Below are positions 8,530-17,148 of a DNA stretch of 46,323 bases, piece after piece; the first letter of the stretch is position 1; the number at the start of each line of letters is the position of its first letter. The stretch spans positions 451 through 46,773 of the forward strand of contig CACWXY010000026.1 in NCBI GenBank assembly GCA_902764915.1. The letters are read 5' to 3'. The notes under the pieces are model-generated. The model worked only from the letters and a program-made list of their open reading frames with translations, made no database searches and was not told where the DNA came from. The DNA comes from an uncultured Eubacteriales bacterium. Lineage in GTDB: Bacteria > Bacillota > Clostridia > Christensenellales > Aristaeellaceae. The translations under genes were made by a program, and so were the position numbers.

Positions 8530-10674
8530 ATGACAGCAGGGCGGAAATGTCTCGTAAGCGCGCTTGTTTTACTGGTCATACTTTCCTGGGCAGCTATGGC
8601 CATGGCAGCCAATACACTGAAGATCGATACGCAGGTGAAGACGCTTTTTGAAGGAGAAACCCTGTCTCTGTCCCTGCGGCGGGAAGGCGCACCGGCGGAG
8701 GGCGATGTGACATGGAAATCGTCACAGCCGGGGGTTGCGACAGTCGACGAGAACGGGGTTGTTACCGCTGTGTCGAAAGGCCGCGTGACAATCACCGCCT
8801 CTGTACCCACCGCCAAGCGCACCTATCGGGCGGAGTTTGAACTGACCGTCCAGCGGGCGGTGGAGACCATTGCGCTTGCAGGGAATATAACGCTTCTGGA
8901 GCCGGATGATCCGGCACTGGCGGGACTGTGCGAGAATCCGGACGCGCTGCAGGTGTTGCTTCTGAATAAGGGCGCCAGGCTCACGCTCTCAGCCAGCGTA
9001 ACGCCGGAAGGCGCGAGCTCACGAAAGTTTGACGCTGCAACGGATAACCCGGATATTGCCAGTGTGCGGGATACTACGCTGCGGGCGACAGCGACGGGAC
9101 AGTGCGTGCTGACAGTGAAGTCCCGGCTGAACCCGGACGTGGAGACGCGGTATCTTGTCTGTGTCATTCAGCGTGTAACGGGTCTGAAACTGGCACAGGC
9201 CAATAAGACGATCCCTGTGGGCGGAACCACACAGTACTTTGTCACCTATACCCCGAGTACGGCGAGCATACAGGCCGTCACCTGGTCCAGCGGGAATGAG
9301 GACGTGGCGACAGTGGACGAGAACGGCATTGTCACAGGCGTCAGCCGCGGGCGCTGCCAGATCAAGGCCGTGGCCGTGGACGGAAGCCGTCGAAGCGCAA
9401 CACTGTCCATTACCGTAACGCAGCCGGCGGAGAGCGTGACGCTGAGTGAGAACACGCTGACAGTCGCTGCCGGCGCCAGCCAGACGCTGAAGGCTGTCGT
9501 GGCCCCGTCCGCTGCCAGTGACAAGACAGTAACCTATACCTCTTCGGATCCCTCAGTGGCCAAGGTCAGCACATCGGGACGCGTCAGCGGCGTCAGCGCA
9601 GGCGTATGCACGATCGTATGCCAGAGCAAGTCCGATCCCACTGTCATCGCGCAGTGTGTCGTTACGGTGACGCAGCCCATTACCCGGATTACCTTCTCCG
9701 CCAAGGAACTGACGGTGAATGTGGGAAGCCAGGCGCGGGCCATGTGGCGTACGGAACCGGAGGACGCGACCAGTACAGCCGTCACATTCAAGTCCTCCAA
9801 TGAAAAGGTAGCCACGGTTGATGCGGACGGCATCATCACCGGCATGGGTCGCGGGGATGCGCGTATAACGGTCACCGCAGCCGACGGCAGCCGGAAGTAT
9901 GCCACCATGACAGTGCATGTGGCGCAGCCGGTGATGGGCGTTCATATGCGCAATGACACCGCAACGGTCGGTGTGGGCGAGGAACTGGAGCTGGAGGCCG
10001 TGTTTGAGCCCAGCAATGCCAGCAACCGGCGCATGACCTGGTACAGCGAGGACGAGAGTATCGTAACCGTCAAGGGAACCAACCGGCATCCCGTAGTCCG
10101 GGGCCGCAGCTGGGGTGTTGCCAGTGTGGTGGGCACAACGGAAGACGGCGGGTATACAACGGAAGCCATGGTGCATGTGGGCAATTACGACCAGGCACTG
10201 GCGATTACCGACCTGTACCTGAATGAAAACCAGGTGAAGATCACTGTCCGCAATGAAAGCAATCTGACCATTACCCGGCTTTACTTCCTGATTACGCTGG
10301 AGGATGAAAACGGTCAGCCGCTGCCGTGCACGACAACGGGAATCAATACTTTCGAGGGCTGCTACAGCTATGATCTGGAGCCCGGCGAGACCACGCGCCA
10401 TGGACGTTTTGACTTTTACTCCTTTGTCCAGCCCGCCAGGACGATCGGACGGGTGGTCATGACACTGACAGGGTATCGCACGGATGAGGGCATGAGCTGG
10501 AACATGGAGGAACTGAACCGCCCGGTGCGCGAGTATGTAAGCCCGCTCTACCAGGCACAGCCCACTGCCCAGCCCATGGGCCCCGGACAGAGCGTAGTGG
10601 ACGCGCCGGAGGTCATGATTGCGCCTTCAGGAAGCACGGAAATATCTGACAGCCCGGCGGGCGCCGGCGTCTAA
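8530..10674 (+). CDS. secreted protein with tandem bacterial Ig-like (Big_2) domains
   Basis: A 714-residue exported protein. The signal peptide is MTAGRKCLVSALVLLVILSW up to about AMAA (residue 27). Six consecutive Big_2-type immunoglobulin-like repeats of about 80 residues follow, each with the hallmark [ST]SS/DxxVATVdxxGxVTgvsxGxxxI. Clear examples are PGVATVDENGVVTAVSKGR, EDVATVDENGIVTGVSRGR and EKVATVDADGIITGMGRGD; the second repeat has an insert. A final 120-residue beta-rich domain begins YDQALAITDLYLNENQVKI, and the tail is Pro/Ser-rich. No LPXTG, SLH or transmembrane anchor is seen, so it is released or bound non-covalently. The start at 8530 has GCGGAGG 8 bases upstream; an earlier TTG/ATG pair at 8506-8511 would precede that site. 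It is cotranscribed with mnmG, 33 bases on. Confidence 0.85.
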   Translation: MTAGRKCLVSALVLLVILSWAAMAMAANTLKIDTQVKTLFEGETLSLSLRREGAPAEGDVTWKSSQPGVATVDENGVVTAVSKGRVTITASVPTAKRTYRAEFELTVQRAVETIALAGNITLLEPDDPALAGLCENPDALQVLLLNKGARLTLSASVTPEGASSRKFDAATDNPDIASVRDTTLRATATGQCVLTVKSRLNPDVETRYLVCVIQRVTGLKLAQANKTIPVGGTTQYFVTYTPSTASIQAVTWSSGNEDVATVDENGIVTGVSRGRCQIKAVAVDGSRRSATLSITVTQPAESVTLSENTLTVAAGASQTLKAVVAPSAASDKTVTYTSSDPSVAKVSTSGRVSGVSAGVCTIVCQSKSDPTVIAQCVVTVTQPITRITFSAKELTVNVGSQARAMWRTEPEDATSTAVTFKSSNEKVATVDADGIITGMGRGDARITVTAADGSRKYATMTVHVAQPVMGVHMRNDTATVGVGEELELEAVFEPSNASNRRMTWYSEDESIVTVKGTNRHPVVRGRSWGVASVVGTTEDGGYTTEAMVHVGNYDQALAITDLYLNENQVKITVRNESNLTITRLYFLITLEDENGQPLPCTTTGINTFEGCYSYDLEPGETTRHGRFDFYSFVQPARTIGRVVMTLTGYRTDEGMSWNMEELNRPVREYVSPLYQAQPTAQPMGPGQSVVDAPEVMIAPSGSTEISDSPAGAGV

Positions 10675-10707
10675 GAATCACAGAGAAAGGAAGCGATCCG
10701 GGAGCGC

Positions 10708-12594
10708 ATGGCAGATATCGTGGTGATCGGGGGCGGGCATGCCGGATGTGAAGCAGCCCTGGCCAGCGCCCGCATGGGCGTGGATACGCTGATGCTGACA
10801 CTGAACCTGGACGGGATTGCGCTGATGGCCTGTAATCCGTCCATTGGCGGGTCCGCCAAGGGGCAGATTGTGAGGGAGGTAGACGCGCTGGGTGGAGAAA
10901 TGGGGCTCGCCATTGACGATACCATGCTGCAGAGCCGTACACTGAACCTGTCCAAAGGCCCGGCAGTGCATGCACTGCGCGCGCAGGCAGACAAGCAGGC
11001 GTATCAGAACCGGATGCGGAAAGCCCTGTTTACGCAGCCGCATCTGCGGGTGGAGCAGGGCGAAGCCGTGGAGATCGTGACGGAGGACGGCACGGTCTGC
11101 GGCGTTGTCACGCGCACGGGCAAGCAGATTCCCTGCAAGGCCGTGGTGGTGGCCACCGGCGTTTATCTCAAGGGACGCGTGATTATCGGGGAAGCCGAAT
11201 GGATGAGCGGACCGCAGGGACTGCAGAACAGCCAGTTTCTGTCGGAAAGCCTTCTGCGTCTGGGCTTTCAGCTCCGGCGCTTCAAGACCGGAACGCCCGC
11301 GCGTATTGATGTCAGGTCCATCGACTTTGACGAGATGGAGCCGCAGTATGGCGATGAACCGGTGGAACCGTTTTCCTACCTGACGGATCGAAAACTGGAG
11401 AATACCTTCGCCTGCTACCTCACATGGACCAACGAGGAAACGCATCGCATCATCCGCGACAATCTCTCTCGGGCGCCCATGTATACGGGGAGCATTACGG
11501 GGATCGGGCCGCGCTACTGCCCGAGTATTGAGACCAAGATTGTGCGCTTTGCGGATAAGACGCGCCATCAGATCTTTATGGAGCCCGAAGGGGCTTCCAG
11601 TCATGAATGGTATGTACAGGGTATGTCCACCTCGCTTCCGGAGGATGTGCAGTGGAGCATGTACCGCTCCATTGCCGGACTGCATCACTGCGAGATCACG
11701 CGCCTGGGGTATGCCATTGAGTACGACTGCATTGACAGCCGTGAGCTGCGGCCGAGCCTGGAATGCCTTCGCTGGAAGAATCTCTTCATGGCCGGGCAGA
11801 TCAACGGTACCAGCGGGTATGAGGAGGCCGCAGGGCAGGGTATCCTCTGCGGTATCAATGCGGCCCTGCAGGTGCAGGGGCGCGAACCGCTGGTGCTCAC
11901 GCGGGATATGGCCTATATCGGTGTACTGACGGATGACCTGACCACACGGGGCACGGACGAGCCGTACCGTATGATGACAAGCCGGGCGGAGCACCGGCTG
12001 CATCTGAGACAGGACAATGCGGACAGAAGGCTGACCCGTCTGTCCTATGCGCTGGGGCTTGCCGGCAAGGAGCGCCTGGAGCGCATGGAAGCCAAGCAGG
12101 CCGCAGCGCAGGCACTTATGCATGCGCTGCATGACACGCATTTCGTGCAGTCCGCCATGCGCAGTCAGTGGCTGGAGAAGCATCATCAGCCGGACCCGCC
12201 GCAGACACTGAGTGCGGAGGAGCTCCTCCGGCGTCCGGAGATCAGTCTGACGGACCTGGGGGAAATGGACGCCGCCCTCTGCGACTGTGAAAAGCCAGTG
12301 CGTGATATGGCGGAAATCGAAACCAAGTATGCAGGCTATCTTGTCAAGCAGCAGGCCATGATCCGTAAGGCGCGGGCGATGGAGGATACGCTTCTTCCGG
12401 AGGATATGGATTATCTGTCCATGGACGCGCTGCGTCTGGAAGCGCGGGATAAGCTGCAGAAACAGAGACCGCGTTCTCTGGCGCAGGCGGGACGGATTCC
12501 GGGCGTATCACCGGCGGATGTAGCCGTGCTGATGGTAGCGCTGAAAAAGCGGCAGGAAAGCCCTGCAGGGGAAAAGGAGAAAGCACATGAGTGA
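10708..12594 (+). CDS. mnmG: tRNA uridine-5-carboxymethylaminomethyl modification enzyme MnmG
   Basis: A 628-residue MnmG (GidA), the FAD subunit of the MnmE-MnmG complex that installs cmnm5 at U34 of tRNAs. The FAD-binding VIGGGHAGCEAA is at residues 6-17. CNPSIGGSAKGQIVREVD, the GASSHEWYVQGMSTSLPEDVQ stretch (split by family motifs), the catalytic-region CYLTWTNEETH, NGTSGYEEAAGQG and the C-terminal AEHRLHLRQDNADRRLT are all present. Length is normal. The usual neighbours mnmE and rsmG are absent; instead the gene sits between a Big_2 protein and ftsY. GGGAG precedes the ATG closely. The last 8 bases overlap the ftsY start. Confidence 0.97.
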   Translation: MADIVVIGGGHAGCEAALASARMGVDTLMLTLNLDGIALMACNPSIGGSAKGQIVREVDALGGEMGLAIDDTMLQSRTLNLSKGPAVHALRAQADKQAYQNRMRKALFTQPHLRVEQGEAVEIVTEDGTVCGVVTRTGKQIPCKAVVVATGVYLKGRVIIGEAEWMSGPQGLQNSQFLSESLLRLGFQLRRFKTGTPARIDVRSIDFDEMEPQYGDEPVEPFSYLTDRKLENTFACYLTWTNEETHRIIRDNLSRAPMYTGSITGIGPRYCPSIETKIVRFADKTRHQIFMEPEGASSHEWYVQGMSTSLPEDVQWSMYRSIAGLHHCEITRLGYAIEYDCIDSRELRPSLECLRWKNLFMAGQINGTSGYEEAAGQGILCGINAALQVQGREPLVLTRDMAYIGVLTDDLTTRGTDEPYRMMTSRAEHRLHLRQDNADRRLTRLSYALGLAGKERLERMEAKQAAAQALMHALHDTHFVQSAMRSQWLEKHHQPDPPQTLSAEELLRRPEISLTDLGEMDAALCDCEKPVRDMAEIETKYAGYLVKQQAMIRKARAMEDTLLPEDMDYLSMDALRLEARDKLQKQRPRSLAQAGRIPGVSPADVAVLMVALKKRQESPAGEKEKAHE

Positions 12595-13522
12595 AAAGAA
12601 AAAGGGACTGTTTGCCCGACTCAGGGAAGGCCTGAGCAAGACCCGCGGCAATATGACGAACAAGGTGGATGATCTGGTTCGGGAAACGCGGAAGATCGAT
12701 GACGATTTCTATGATGAACTGGAGGATATCCTGATCCTGTCCGACTGCGGCATGAAGGCTACCATGAGCATGATGGATACCCTGCGCACCCGCGTGAAGG
12801 AAGAAAAGGTCACCGATGCCGCGCGTGCCAGAGACATGCTCAAGGAAATCATGGTCCAGGAAATGGATATCCCGCGTCCGCCGCTCAAGTGGCCGATGGT
12901 TATGCTGATTGTGGGCGTCAATGGCGTGGGCAAGACCACGACCATCGGAAAACTGGCGCTGCGCTTCCAGAGCATCGGCCGGCGGGTTATGCTGGCTGCG
13001 GGCGATACCTTCCGCGCAGCAGCTGCCGAACAGCTCACGGTATGGGCACAGCGCGCCCGCGTGCCGATTGTCAAGCATGCGGAAGGCGCGGACCCTGCCG
13101 CCGTGGTCTATGATGCGGTACAGTCCGCCAAGGCGAATGATGTGGACCTGCTTCTGGTGGATACAGCCGGCCGGCTGCACAACAAGAAGAACCTGATGGA
13201 CGAACTGGATAAGATGCGCCGGGTACTGGACCGGGATTACCCGGAAGCCGATGTGCGCTGTATCCTTGTGCTGGACGCGACAACGGGCCAGAACGGTCTG
13301 AACCAGGCGCGGGCGTTCAAGGAAGTCTGCGAGGTCGGCGGTATTATCCTTACCAAACTGGATGGCACAGCCAAGGGCGGGATTGCCCTGGCGATCCGTC
13401 AGGAACTGGCGGTTCCGGTATGGTATATCGGCGTCGGGGAAGGCATTGATGATCTGCAGCCCTTTGATGCGCGCGCCTTTGTGGATGCGCTGTTCGGTGC
13501 GGAAGAAAAGACGGAAGGCTGA
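12587..13522 (+). CDS. ftsY: signal recognition particle receptor FtsY
   Basis: A 311-residue SRP receptor GTPase that docks SRP-ribosome complexes at the membrane for co-translational insertion. The N domain is residues 1-100. The G domain has G1 [10 protein letters not shown] (110-119), [11 protein letters not shown] (140-150), DTAGR (192-196) and TKLDG (256-260), then the closing [12 protein letters not shown] (282-293). Only a short basic N-terminal helix ([16 protein letters not shown]) replaces the long acidic A domain of E. coli, as in other Firmicutes. ATG at 12587 overlaps the end of mnmG by 8 bases, implying coupled translation. ffh is not in the window. Confidence 0.97.
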   Translation: MSEKKKGLFARLREGLSKTRGNMTNKVDDLVRETRKIDDDFYDELEDILILSDCGMKATMSMMDTLRTRVKEEKVTDAARARDMLKEIMVQEMDIPRPPLKWPMVMLIVGVNGVGKTTTIGKLALRFQSIGRRVMLAAGDTFRAAAAEQLTVWAQRARVPIVKHAEGADPAAVVYDAVQSAKANDVDLLLVDTAGRLHNKKNLMDELDKMRRVLDRDYPEADVRCILVLDATTGQNGLNQARAFKEVCEVGGIILTKLDGTAKGGIALAIRQELAVPVWYIGVGEGIDDLQPFDARAFVDALFGAEEKTEG

Positions 13523-13533
13523 GGGCGCGGAGT

Positions 13534-14262
13534 ATGCCATCTCTGAGTGTATATAAGTCATCCCTGGATTATTCCTATGCGCCTGGTTTTTTTCCGGCCA
13601 TGGAATGCCTGCAGCATGCTCCGCAGCGTGTGCGGCGCGTGCTGATCCATACCGAGGCCGTGCATACGCCGGCAGGCGAAAAGCTGACAGCGCTGGCCGA
13701 GGAGAAAGGCAAGCGGGTGGAGATCGCTGACCGTGTGCTGCAGAAAGTGTCCGGGAAGGAGAACTGCTATGCCGCGGCAGTATTCACCAAGGAGGAAATG
13801 CCGCTGCGGCCGGATCGACCGCATATTGTGCTGCACCATCCGTCGGACAGCGGGAATGTGGGAACCATCCTGCGTGCCGGTGCAGGGTTTGAATATGAGG
13901 ACATGGCGGTCATCCGTCCCTGCGTGGACGTGTTCGACCCCAAGACCGTGCGTGCCAGTATGGGCAGCCTGTTTCAGATGCGCGTCAGACTGTTTGAAAG
14001 CATGGAGGATTATCAGGCGGCCTATCCGGAGCATACGCTGTATCTGTTCATGCTGCGCGGCGCACGCCCCCTGCAGGAAGTGCTGGCCGGGACGGTAGCC
14101 GAGCCCTATGCGCTGGTCTTTGGGAATGAAGGAAGCGGACTTCCGGACAGTTTTGCGGAACGCGGGTATCCGGTACGGATTGAAAGCAGTGACAGGATTG
14201 ATTCGCTGAACCTGTCGGTAGCATCGGCTATCGGATGCTATGCCTTCCGCTTCAGGAAGTAA
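13534..14262 (+). CDS. TrmH/SpoU family RNA 2'-O-methyltransferase
   Basis: A 242-residue SPOUT methylase. The three knot motifs are complete: SGNVGTILRAGAGF (106-119), FGNEGSGLP (196-204) and SLNLSVASAIG (224-234). The N-terminal 90 residues are a small substrate-binding region. It could act on tRNA or rRNA; the exact target cannot be told from sequence. It starts 11 bases after ftsY and ends the mnmG operon before the hairpin at 14291-14323. It is distinct from the rlmB gene at 35656, which shares the same fold. Confidence 0.88.
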   Translation: MPSLSVYKSSLDYSYAPGFFPAMECLQHAPQRVRRVLIHTEAVHTPAGEKLTALAEEKGKRVEIADRVLQKVSGKENCYAAAVFTKEEMPLRPDRPHIVLHHPSDSGNVGTILRAGAGFEYEDMAVIRPCVDVFDPKTVRASMGSLFQMRVRLFESMEDYQAAYPEHTLYLFMLRGARPLQEVLAGTVAEPYALVFGNEGSGLPDSFAERGYPVRIESSDRIDSLNLSVASAIGCYAFRFRK

Positions 14263-14290
14263 GGCAAGCGCAGGATACGCCTGCGAAGTA

Positions 14291-14323
14291 AGCCTCTGCC
14301 ATGATGGATGCGTGGCAGAGGCT
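14291..14323 (+). terminator. hairpin after the mnmG-ftsY-trmH operon
   Basis: An 11-base-pair stem (14291-14301 with 14313-14323) and an 11-base loop. Only TT and then C-rich sequence follows the stem, so the U-tract is weak. A second small hairpin, CGCAGG with CCTGCG, lies just upstream at about 14269-14285. Confidence 0.6.
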
Positions 14324-14743
14324 TTCTGCGTGCCTGAGAAGGAAAGAAGGCATGCAGACACAGGTATGGAAGGCGGAAGCGAGCCTCTCTGCCAGGCAGT
14401 GCTATCCGGCGGAGAAGCAGCGCCTGTACGGGACAGGCCATGCCGGGAAGCGCAGGAACGGGAAACGCCGTTTCCCGGCGGCGCATGATGCGTGTCGGCC
14501 GGCTGCATCAGAGGCCGAGCGCCTGATACCGCTGTCATGCGCTGTGGGCCGTGGGCAGTTCGGACGCATGCCGTATATGCGCATGCCCGGTCCGCTTCCT
14601 GAAGGGTTTTCCGGGCAGGAAAGCGTGCATCGGAAGAAAACGCTTCCCGGAACGCCCAGGGGCTTCAGGCATTGGGGCTGCCGTTCCGACGCCCCGCCGG
14701 ACTGCCTGTGATGAAAAAAATGTGTAAAAAGCTTGTCACAGCC
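14324..14743. other. 420-base gene-free stretch
   Basis: No convincing gene. The open frames here (for example 14301-14711) lack ribosome binding sites and have Arg/Cys/Pro-rich composition typical of chance. Small hairpins are visible: TGCGTGCC with GGCATGCA (one wobble) around 14327-14357, and CGGGAAAC-GCC-GTTTCCCG (14459-14477). I recognise no known RNA family. Confidence 0.5.
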
Positions 14744-14782
14744 TTGAAAACGCTTTCTTTTCCGTATACGGAGGCCTATAAT
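14744..14782 (+). promoter_or_regulatory. promoter of ireB with upstream TTGAAAACGC block
   Basis: TATAAT (14777-14782) is preceded after 17 bases by a weak -35 TTTCTT (14754-14759). Immediately upstream is TTGAAAACGC (14744-14753), the block also seen before the promoters at 657 and 15855. Confidence 0.65.
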
Positions 14783-14814
14783 ACTTCTCAGTGTTTTTTG
14801 GGAGGTGACGGCTG

Positions 14815-15087
14815 ATGCAGGATATGTACAGTACGACGAAGCTCACACCGATTCAGGAGTCCAGCAATGAAGCCAGGGATATCCTTATGTATGTCTATCA
14901 GGCACTGCAGGCAAAGGGCTATGACCCGATTACGCAGCTGGTAGGCTATATTATCTCCGGTGATCCCACGTATATAACCAGCTATAACCAGGCACGCAGT
15001 CTGATCTGCCGGCTGGAAAGAGATGAAATACTGGAAGAGATTGTCCGCTTTTATGTCAACGGCAGTCTGGAAGGACATTTTGCATAA
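14815..15087 (+). CDS. ireB: IreB family regulatory phosphoprotein (UPF0297)
   Basis: A 90-residue protein of the UPF0297/IreB family. It matches in length and in YQALQAKGYDPITQLVGYI, SGDPTYITSYNQAR and LIxxLERDEILEEIVRFY. In Enterococcus faecalis IreB is phosphorylated by the PASTA kinase IreK near its N terminus and restrains cephalosporin resistance. The Thr-rich N terminus here (YSTTKLTP) keeps candidate phosphosites at residues 5-6. A strong GGGAGGTGA site precedes the ATG. The gene is monocistronic, with its own promoter and a terminator; the frequent ruvX neighbour is absent. Confidence 0.9.
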   Translation: MQDMYSTTKLTPIQESSNEARDILMYVYQALQAKGYDPITQLVGYIISGDPTYITSYNQARSLICRLERDEILEEIVRFYVNGSLEGHFA

Positions 15088-15127
15088 AAAAAGGCGTGGC
15101 CTCTGCAAAGGAGGTCACGTTTTTTTG
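15085..15127. terminator. bidirectional terminator between ireB and yitT-like gene
   Basis: A run of A, a 9-base-pair stem CGTGGCCTC/GAGGTCACG with one G-U pair (15095-15103 with 15111-15119), then a run of T. It can end transcripts from both convergent genes. The stop of the leftward gene lies inside its right edge. Confidence 0.85.
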
Positions 15128-15714
15128 TCCTGGGCGATAAGTCCGATCAGCTGTCCGGAGAGAATGACCGTAAGCAGGGAATAGCCTATCGTGGAAACGG
15201 GAATGTATGTCAGGGACAGCAGAAGTACGCTGGCGTCGGACAGCAGATAGATCACACGCAGGTCCCAGCCGAAGCGGGCATGCAGTGCCATGGCCAGGGC
15301 ATCATCCCCGCATACGGCGCCTCCCGCGCGTACGCAGAGCCCGGCGCCTGTGCCGACAAATACCGCGCCGGAGAGCGCACTGCGCAGGGGTGACGTGAGC
15401 AGAAAAGGGAACAGCGGCGCGAATGGCTCCAGTATGGCGTAGAAGAAAGCGTAGAAAAGGCAGCAGAGTATGGTCCTGCCCAGGAAGCGCCTGCCCAGCG
15501 TATATGTGCCAAAAAGAATGCACAGTCCGCTGAGCACCAGACTGGACACGGCAGGGGACAGTCCCGTCCAGTGCTGAAGCAGGAGCGTCAGTCCCAGGAT
15601 GCCGCCTTCGGTAATCGGTGTCAGCGCGTGAATGTTGGCGATCCCCAGTGCCTGAATGCATGTGCCAAGGAGAAGAAGAAATACCGGAGACAGGTGCTTA
15701 GCTTTGTCTGTCAT
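15115..15714 (-). CDS. YitT/DUF161-type integral membrane protein
   Basis: A 199-residue protein with about five or six membrane segments. It fits the YitT family: an opening hydrophobic helix with ITEGGILGLTLLL (the conserved xxxGG in helix 2), and later GTGAGLCVRAGGAVCGDDALAMAL, which corresponds to the family's GxxxGGxDxxA region. The DUF2179 domain of long YitT proteins is absent, so this is a short member. The ATG at 15714 (MTDKAKHLSP) is the first good start. GGGAGG lies 14 bases upstream, which is rather far, so a non-ATG start a few codons earlier is possible. Transport function is unproven for this family. Confidence 0.7.
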   Translation of the reverse strand: MTDKAKHLSPVFLLLLGTCIQALGIANIHALTPITEGGILGLTLLLQHWTGLSPAVSSLVLSGLCILFGTYTLGRRFLGRTILCCLFYAFFYAILEPFAPLFPFLLTSPLRSALSGAVFVGTGAGLCVRAGGAVCGDDALAMALHARFGWDLRVIYLLSDASVLLLSLTYIPVSTIGYSLLTVILSGQLIGLIAQDKKT

Positions 15715-15738
15715 AATCAGGATTACGCCTCCCTGCAA

Positions 15739-15767
15739 AGTATAAGGGAAGACGATACGGCCGTCAA
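15739..15767 (-). promoter_or_regulatory. promoter of yitT-like gene
   Basis: Minus-strand TTGACG (15762-15767), 17 bases, TATACT (15739-15744). The expected start of transcription leaves a leader of only about 20 bases. Confidence 0.8.
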
Positions 15768-15786
15768 ACACCGACTGAAGCATGAG

Positions 15787-15801
15787 TAATCTGGCAGATT
15801 A
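15787..15801. promoter_or_regulatory. palindrome between divergent yitT-like and PRPP-synthetase-like promoters
   Basis: TAATCTGGCAGATTA: two perfect 7-base arms around a single central base. It lies 20 bases upstream of the leftward -35 box and 53 bases upstream of the rightward one, where a repressor or activator dimer could bind. Confidence 0.4.
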
Positions 15802-15843
15802 TCTACCGCATTTTTCATATGTCCTAAAAACTTTTGGAACGCA

Positions 15844-15884
15844 TTGAAAAACACTTCCTTTTTCGCTGTCGAATGGGTTATAAT
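15844..15884 (+). promoter_or_regulatory. promoter of PRPP-synthetase-like gene with TTGAAAAACAC block
   Basis: TATAAT (15879-15884) with a weak -35 TTCCTT (15855-15860) at 18 bases. TTGAAAAACAC (15844-15854) directly precedes the -35, as at 646 and 14744. Confidence 0.65.
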
Positions 15885-15927
15885 CGCTGTGGAAGGCCTA
15901 TTATGAGCTGAGATGAGGTTGATGCCG

Positions 15928-17148
15928 ATGAGTGATTTCGTCAGTAGCTGGAACGATGACTCTTTCCTGACCTATCCCGTTGGACCGCTTGGCCTGATTG
16001 CCATGCGAGGCACTGAAGAACTGGGTGAAAAAGTTGATAAATGGCTGACCAAATGGCGTGATCATACGGAAGATGCGGCCATGTCAGCCAACATGGCGAC
16101 CACACCCGGCACGTCACGCGAAAACTTTCTGATCAAGACAGTATGCCCTCGCTTTGGGAACGGCGAAGGCAAGGGCATGATCAAGGAAACCGTCCGCGGC
16201 TATGACATCTATATACTCTGTGATGTAGGCGCTTATAACTGTACATATAAGATGTACGGGATGGATGTGCCCATGAGTCCGGATGAGCATTATGCAGATC
16301 TCAAGCGCATTATTGCGGCCATGAACGGAAAGGCGAAGCGCATTAATCTGATCATGCCCATGCTCTATGAAGGCCGGCAGCACCGCCGGGCTTCCCGGGA
16401 ATCCCTGGACTGCGCACTGATGCTGCAGGAACTGCAGCGGATGGGCGTGAGCAATATCATTACGTTTGACGCACATGACCCGCGGGTACAGAACGCCATT
16501 CCGACAGGCGGCTTTGAGAGCGTCATGCCTTCCTATCAGGTGTTCAAGGCCCTTTTGAAGAAGGACAAGACACTGAACCTTGACAAGGATCATATGATGA
16601 TTGTTTCCCCCGATGAGGGCGCCATTGACCGGAACATATTCTATGCTTCCGTCCTGGGACTGGACATGGGCATGTTCTACAAGCGCCGCGACTATACCCG
16701 TATTGTCAACGGCCGTAATCCCATTGTGGCGCATGAGTACATGGGCAACAGCGTGGAAGGCAAGGACGTGTTTGTGGCGGACGATATCATTGCCTCCGGC
16801 GAGTCCATCATTGACCTGGCCCGAGAACTGAAAAAGCGCAAGGCCAACCGTATCTTTGCGGCCGCCACGTTTGCGCTGTTCACATCCGGTCTGGATTCCT
16901 ATAACAAGGCGTACGAAGAGGGGATCATTGACCGCGTGATTTCCACCAACCTTACCTACCGCACGCCGGAGCTGCGCGCTGCACCATGGTTTGTGGAAGC
17001 GGACATGAGCAAGTATATTTCCTATATCATCGCAACCCTGAATCATGATCGGTCCCTGAGTAATCTGCTGAATCCCTATAACCGGATTCATAAGCTGCTG
17101 GACAACTATCACAAAGAGCAGCTGGAAGCCGGCATCCGTCTGATCTGA
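15928..17148 (+). CDS. prs: divergent ribose-phosphate pyrophosphokinase
   Basis: A 406-residue type I phosphoribosyltransferase-fold protein of the long clostridial PRPP-synthetase-like type. Class I PRPP synthetases make PRPP from ribose 5-phosphate and ATP. Family marks: YEGRQHRRASRE (147-158, usually RQDRR), FDAHDPRVQNAIP (180-192, equivalent to the LHAEQIQGFF loop, with the His kept), KRRDY (252-256) and the PRPP loop ADDIIASGESI (284-294). The usual DDxIDTxGT has lost its third Asp (Ala here). The N-terminal 90 residues are unlike classical Prs. The start at 15928 has GAGGT 9 bases upstream; an in-frame ATG at 15913 is less well served. It is followed directly by a GNAT gene. Activity is probable but unproven. 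Confidence 0.75.
   Translation: MSDFVSSWNDDSFLTYPVGPLGLIAMRGTEELGEKVDKWLTKWRDHTEDAAMSANMATTPGTSRENFLIKTVCPRFGNGEGKGMIKETVRGYDIYILCDVGAYNCTYKMYGMDVPMSPDEHYADLKRIIAAMNGKAKRINLIMPMLYEGRQHRRASRESLDCALMLQELQRMGVSNIITFDAHDPRVQNAIPTGGFESVMPSYQVFKALLKKDKTLNLDKDHMMIVSPDEGAIDRNIFYASVLGLDMGMFYKRRDYTRIVNGRNPIVAHEYMGNSVEGKDVFVADDIIASGESIIDLARELKKRKANRIFAAATFALFTSGLDSYNKAYEEGIIDRVISTNLTYRTPELRAAPWFVEADMSKYISYIIATLNHDRSLSNLLNPYNRIHKLLDNYHKEQLEAGIRLI

Noticed and set aside
14301..14711. A 136-codon plus-strand frame in the gene-free stretch
   Set aside because: It starts inside the terminator hairpin loop, has no ribosome binding site and has Arg/Cys/Pro-rich chance composition.
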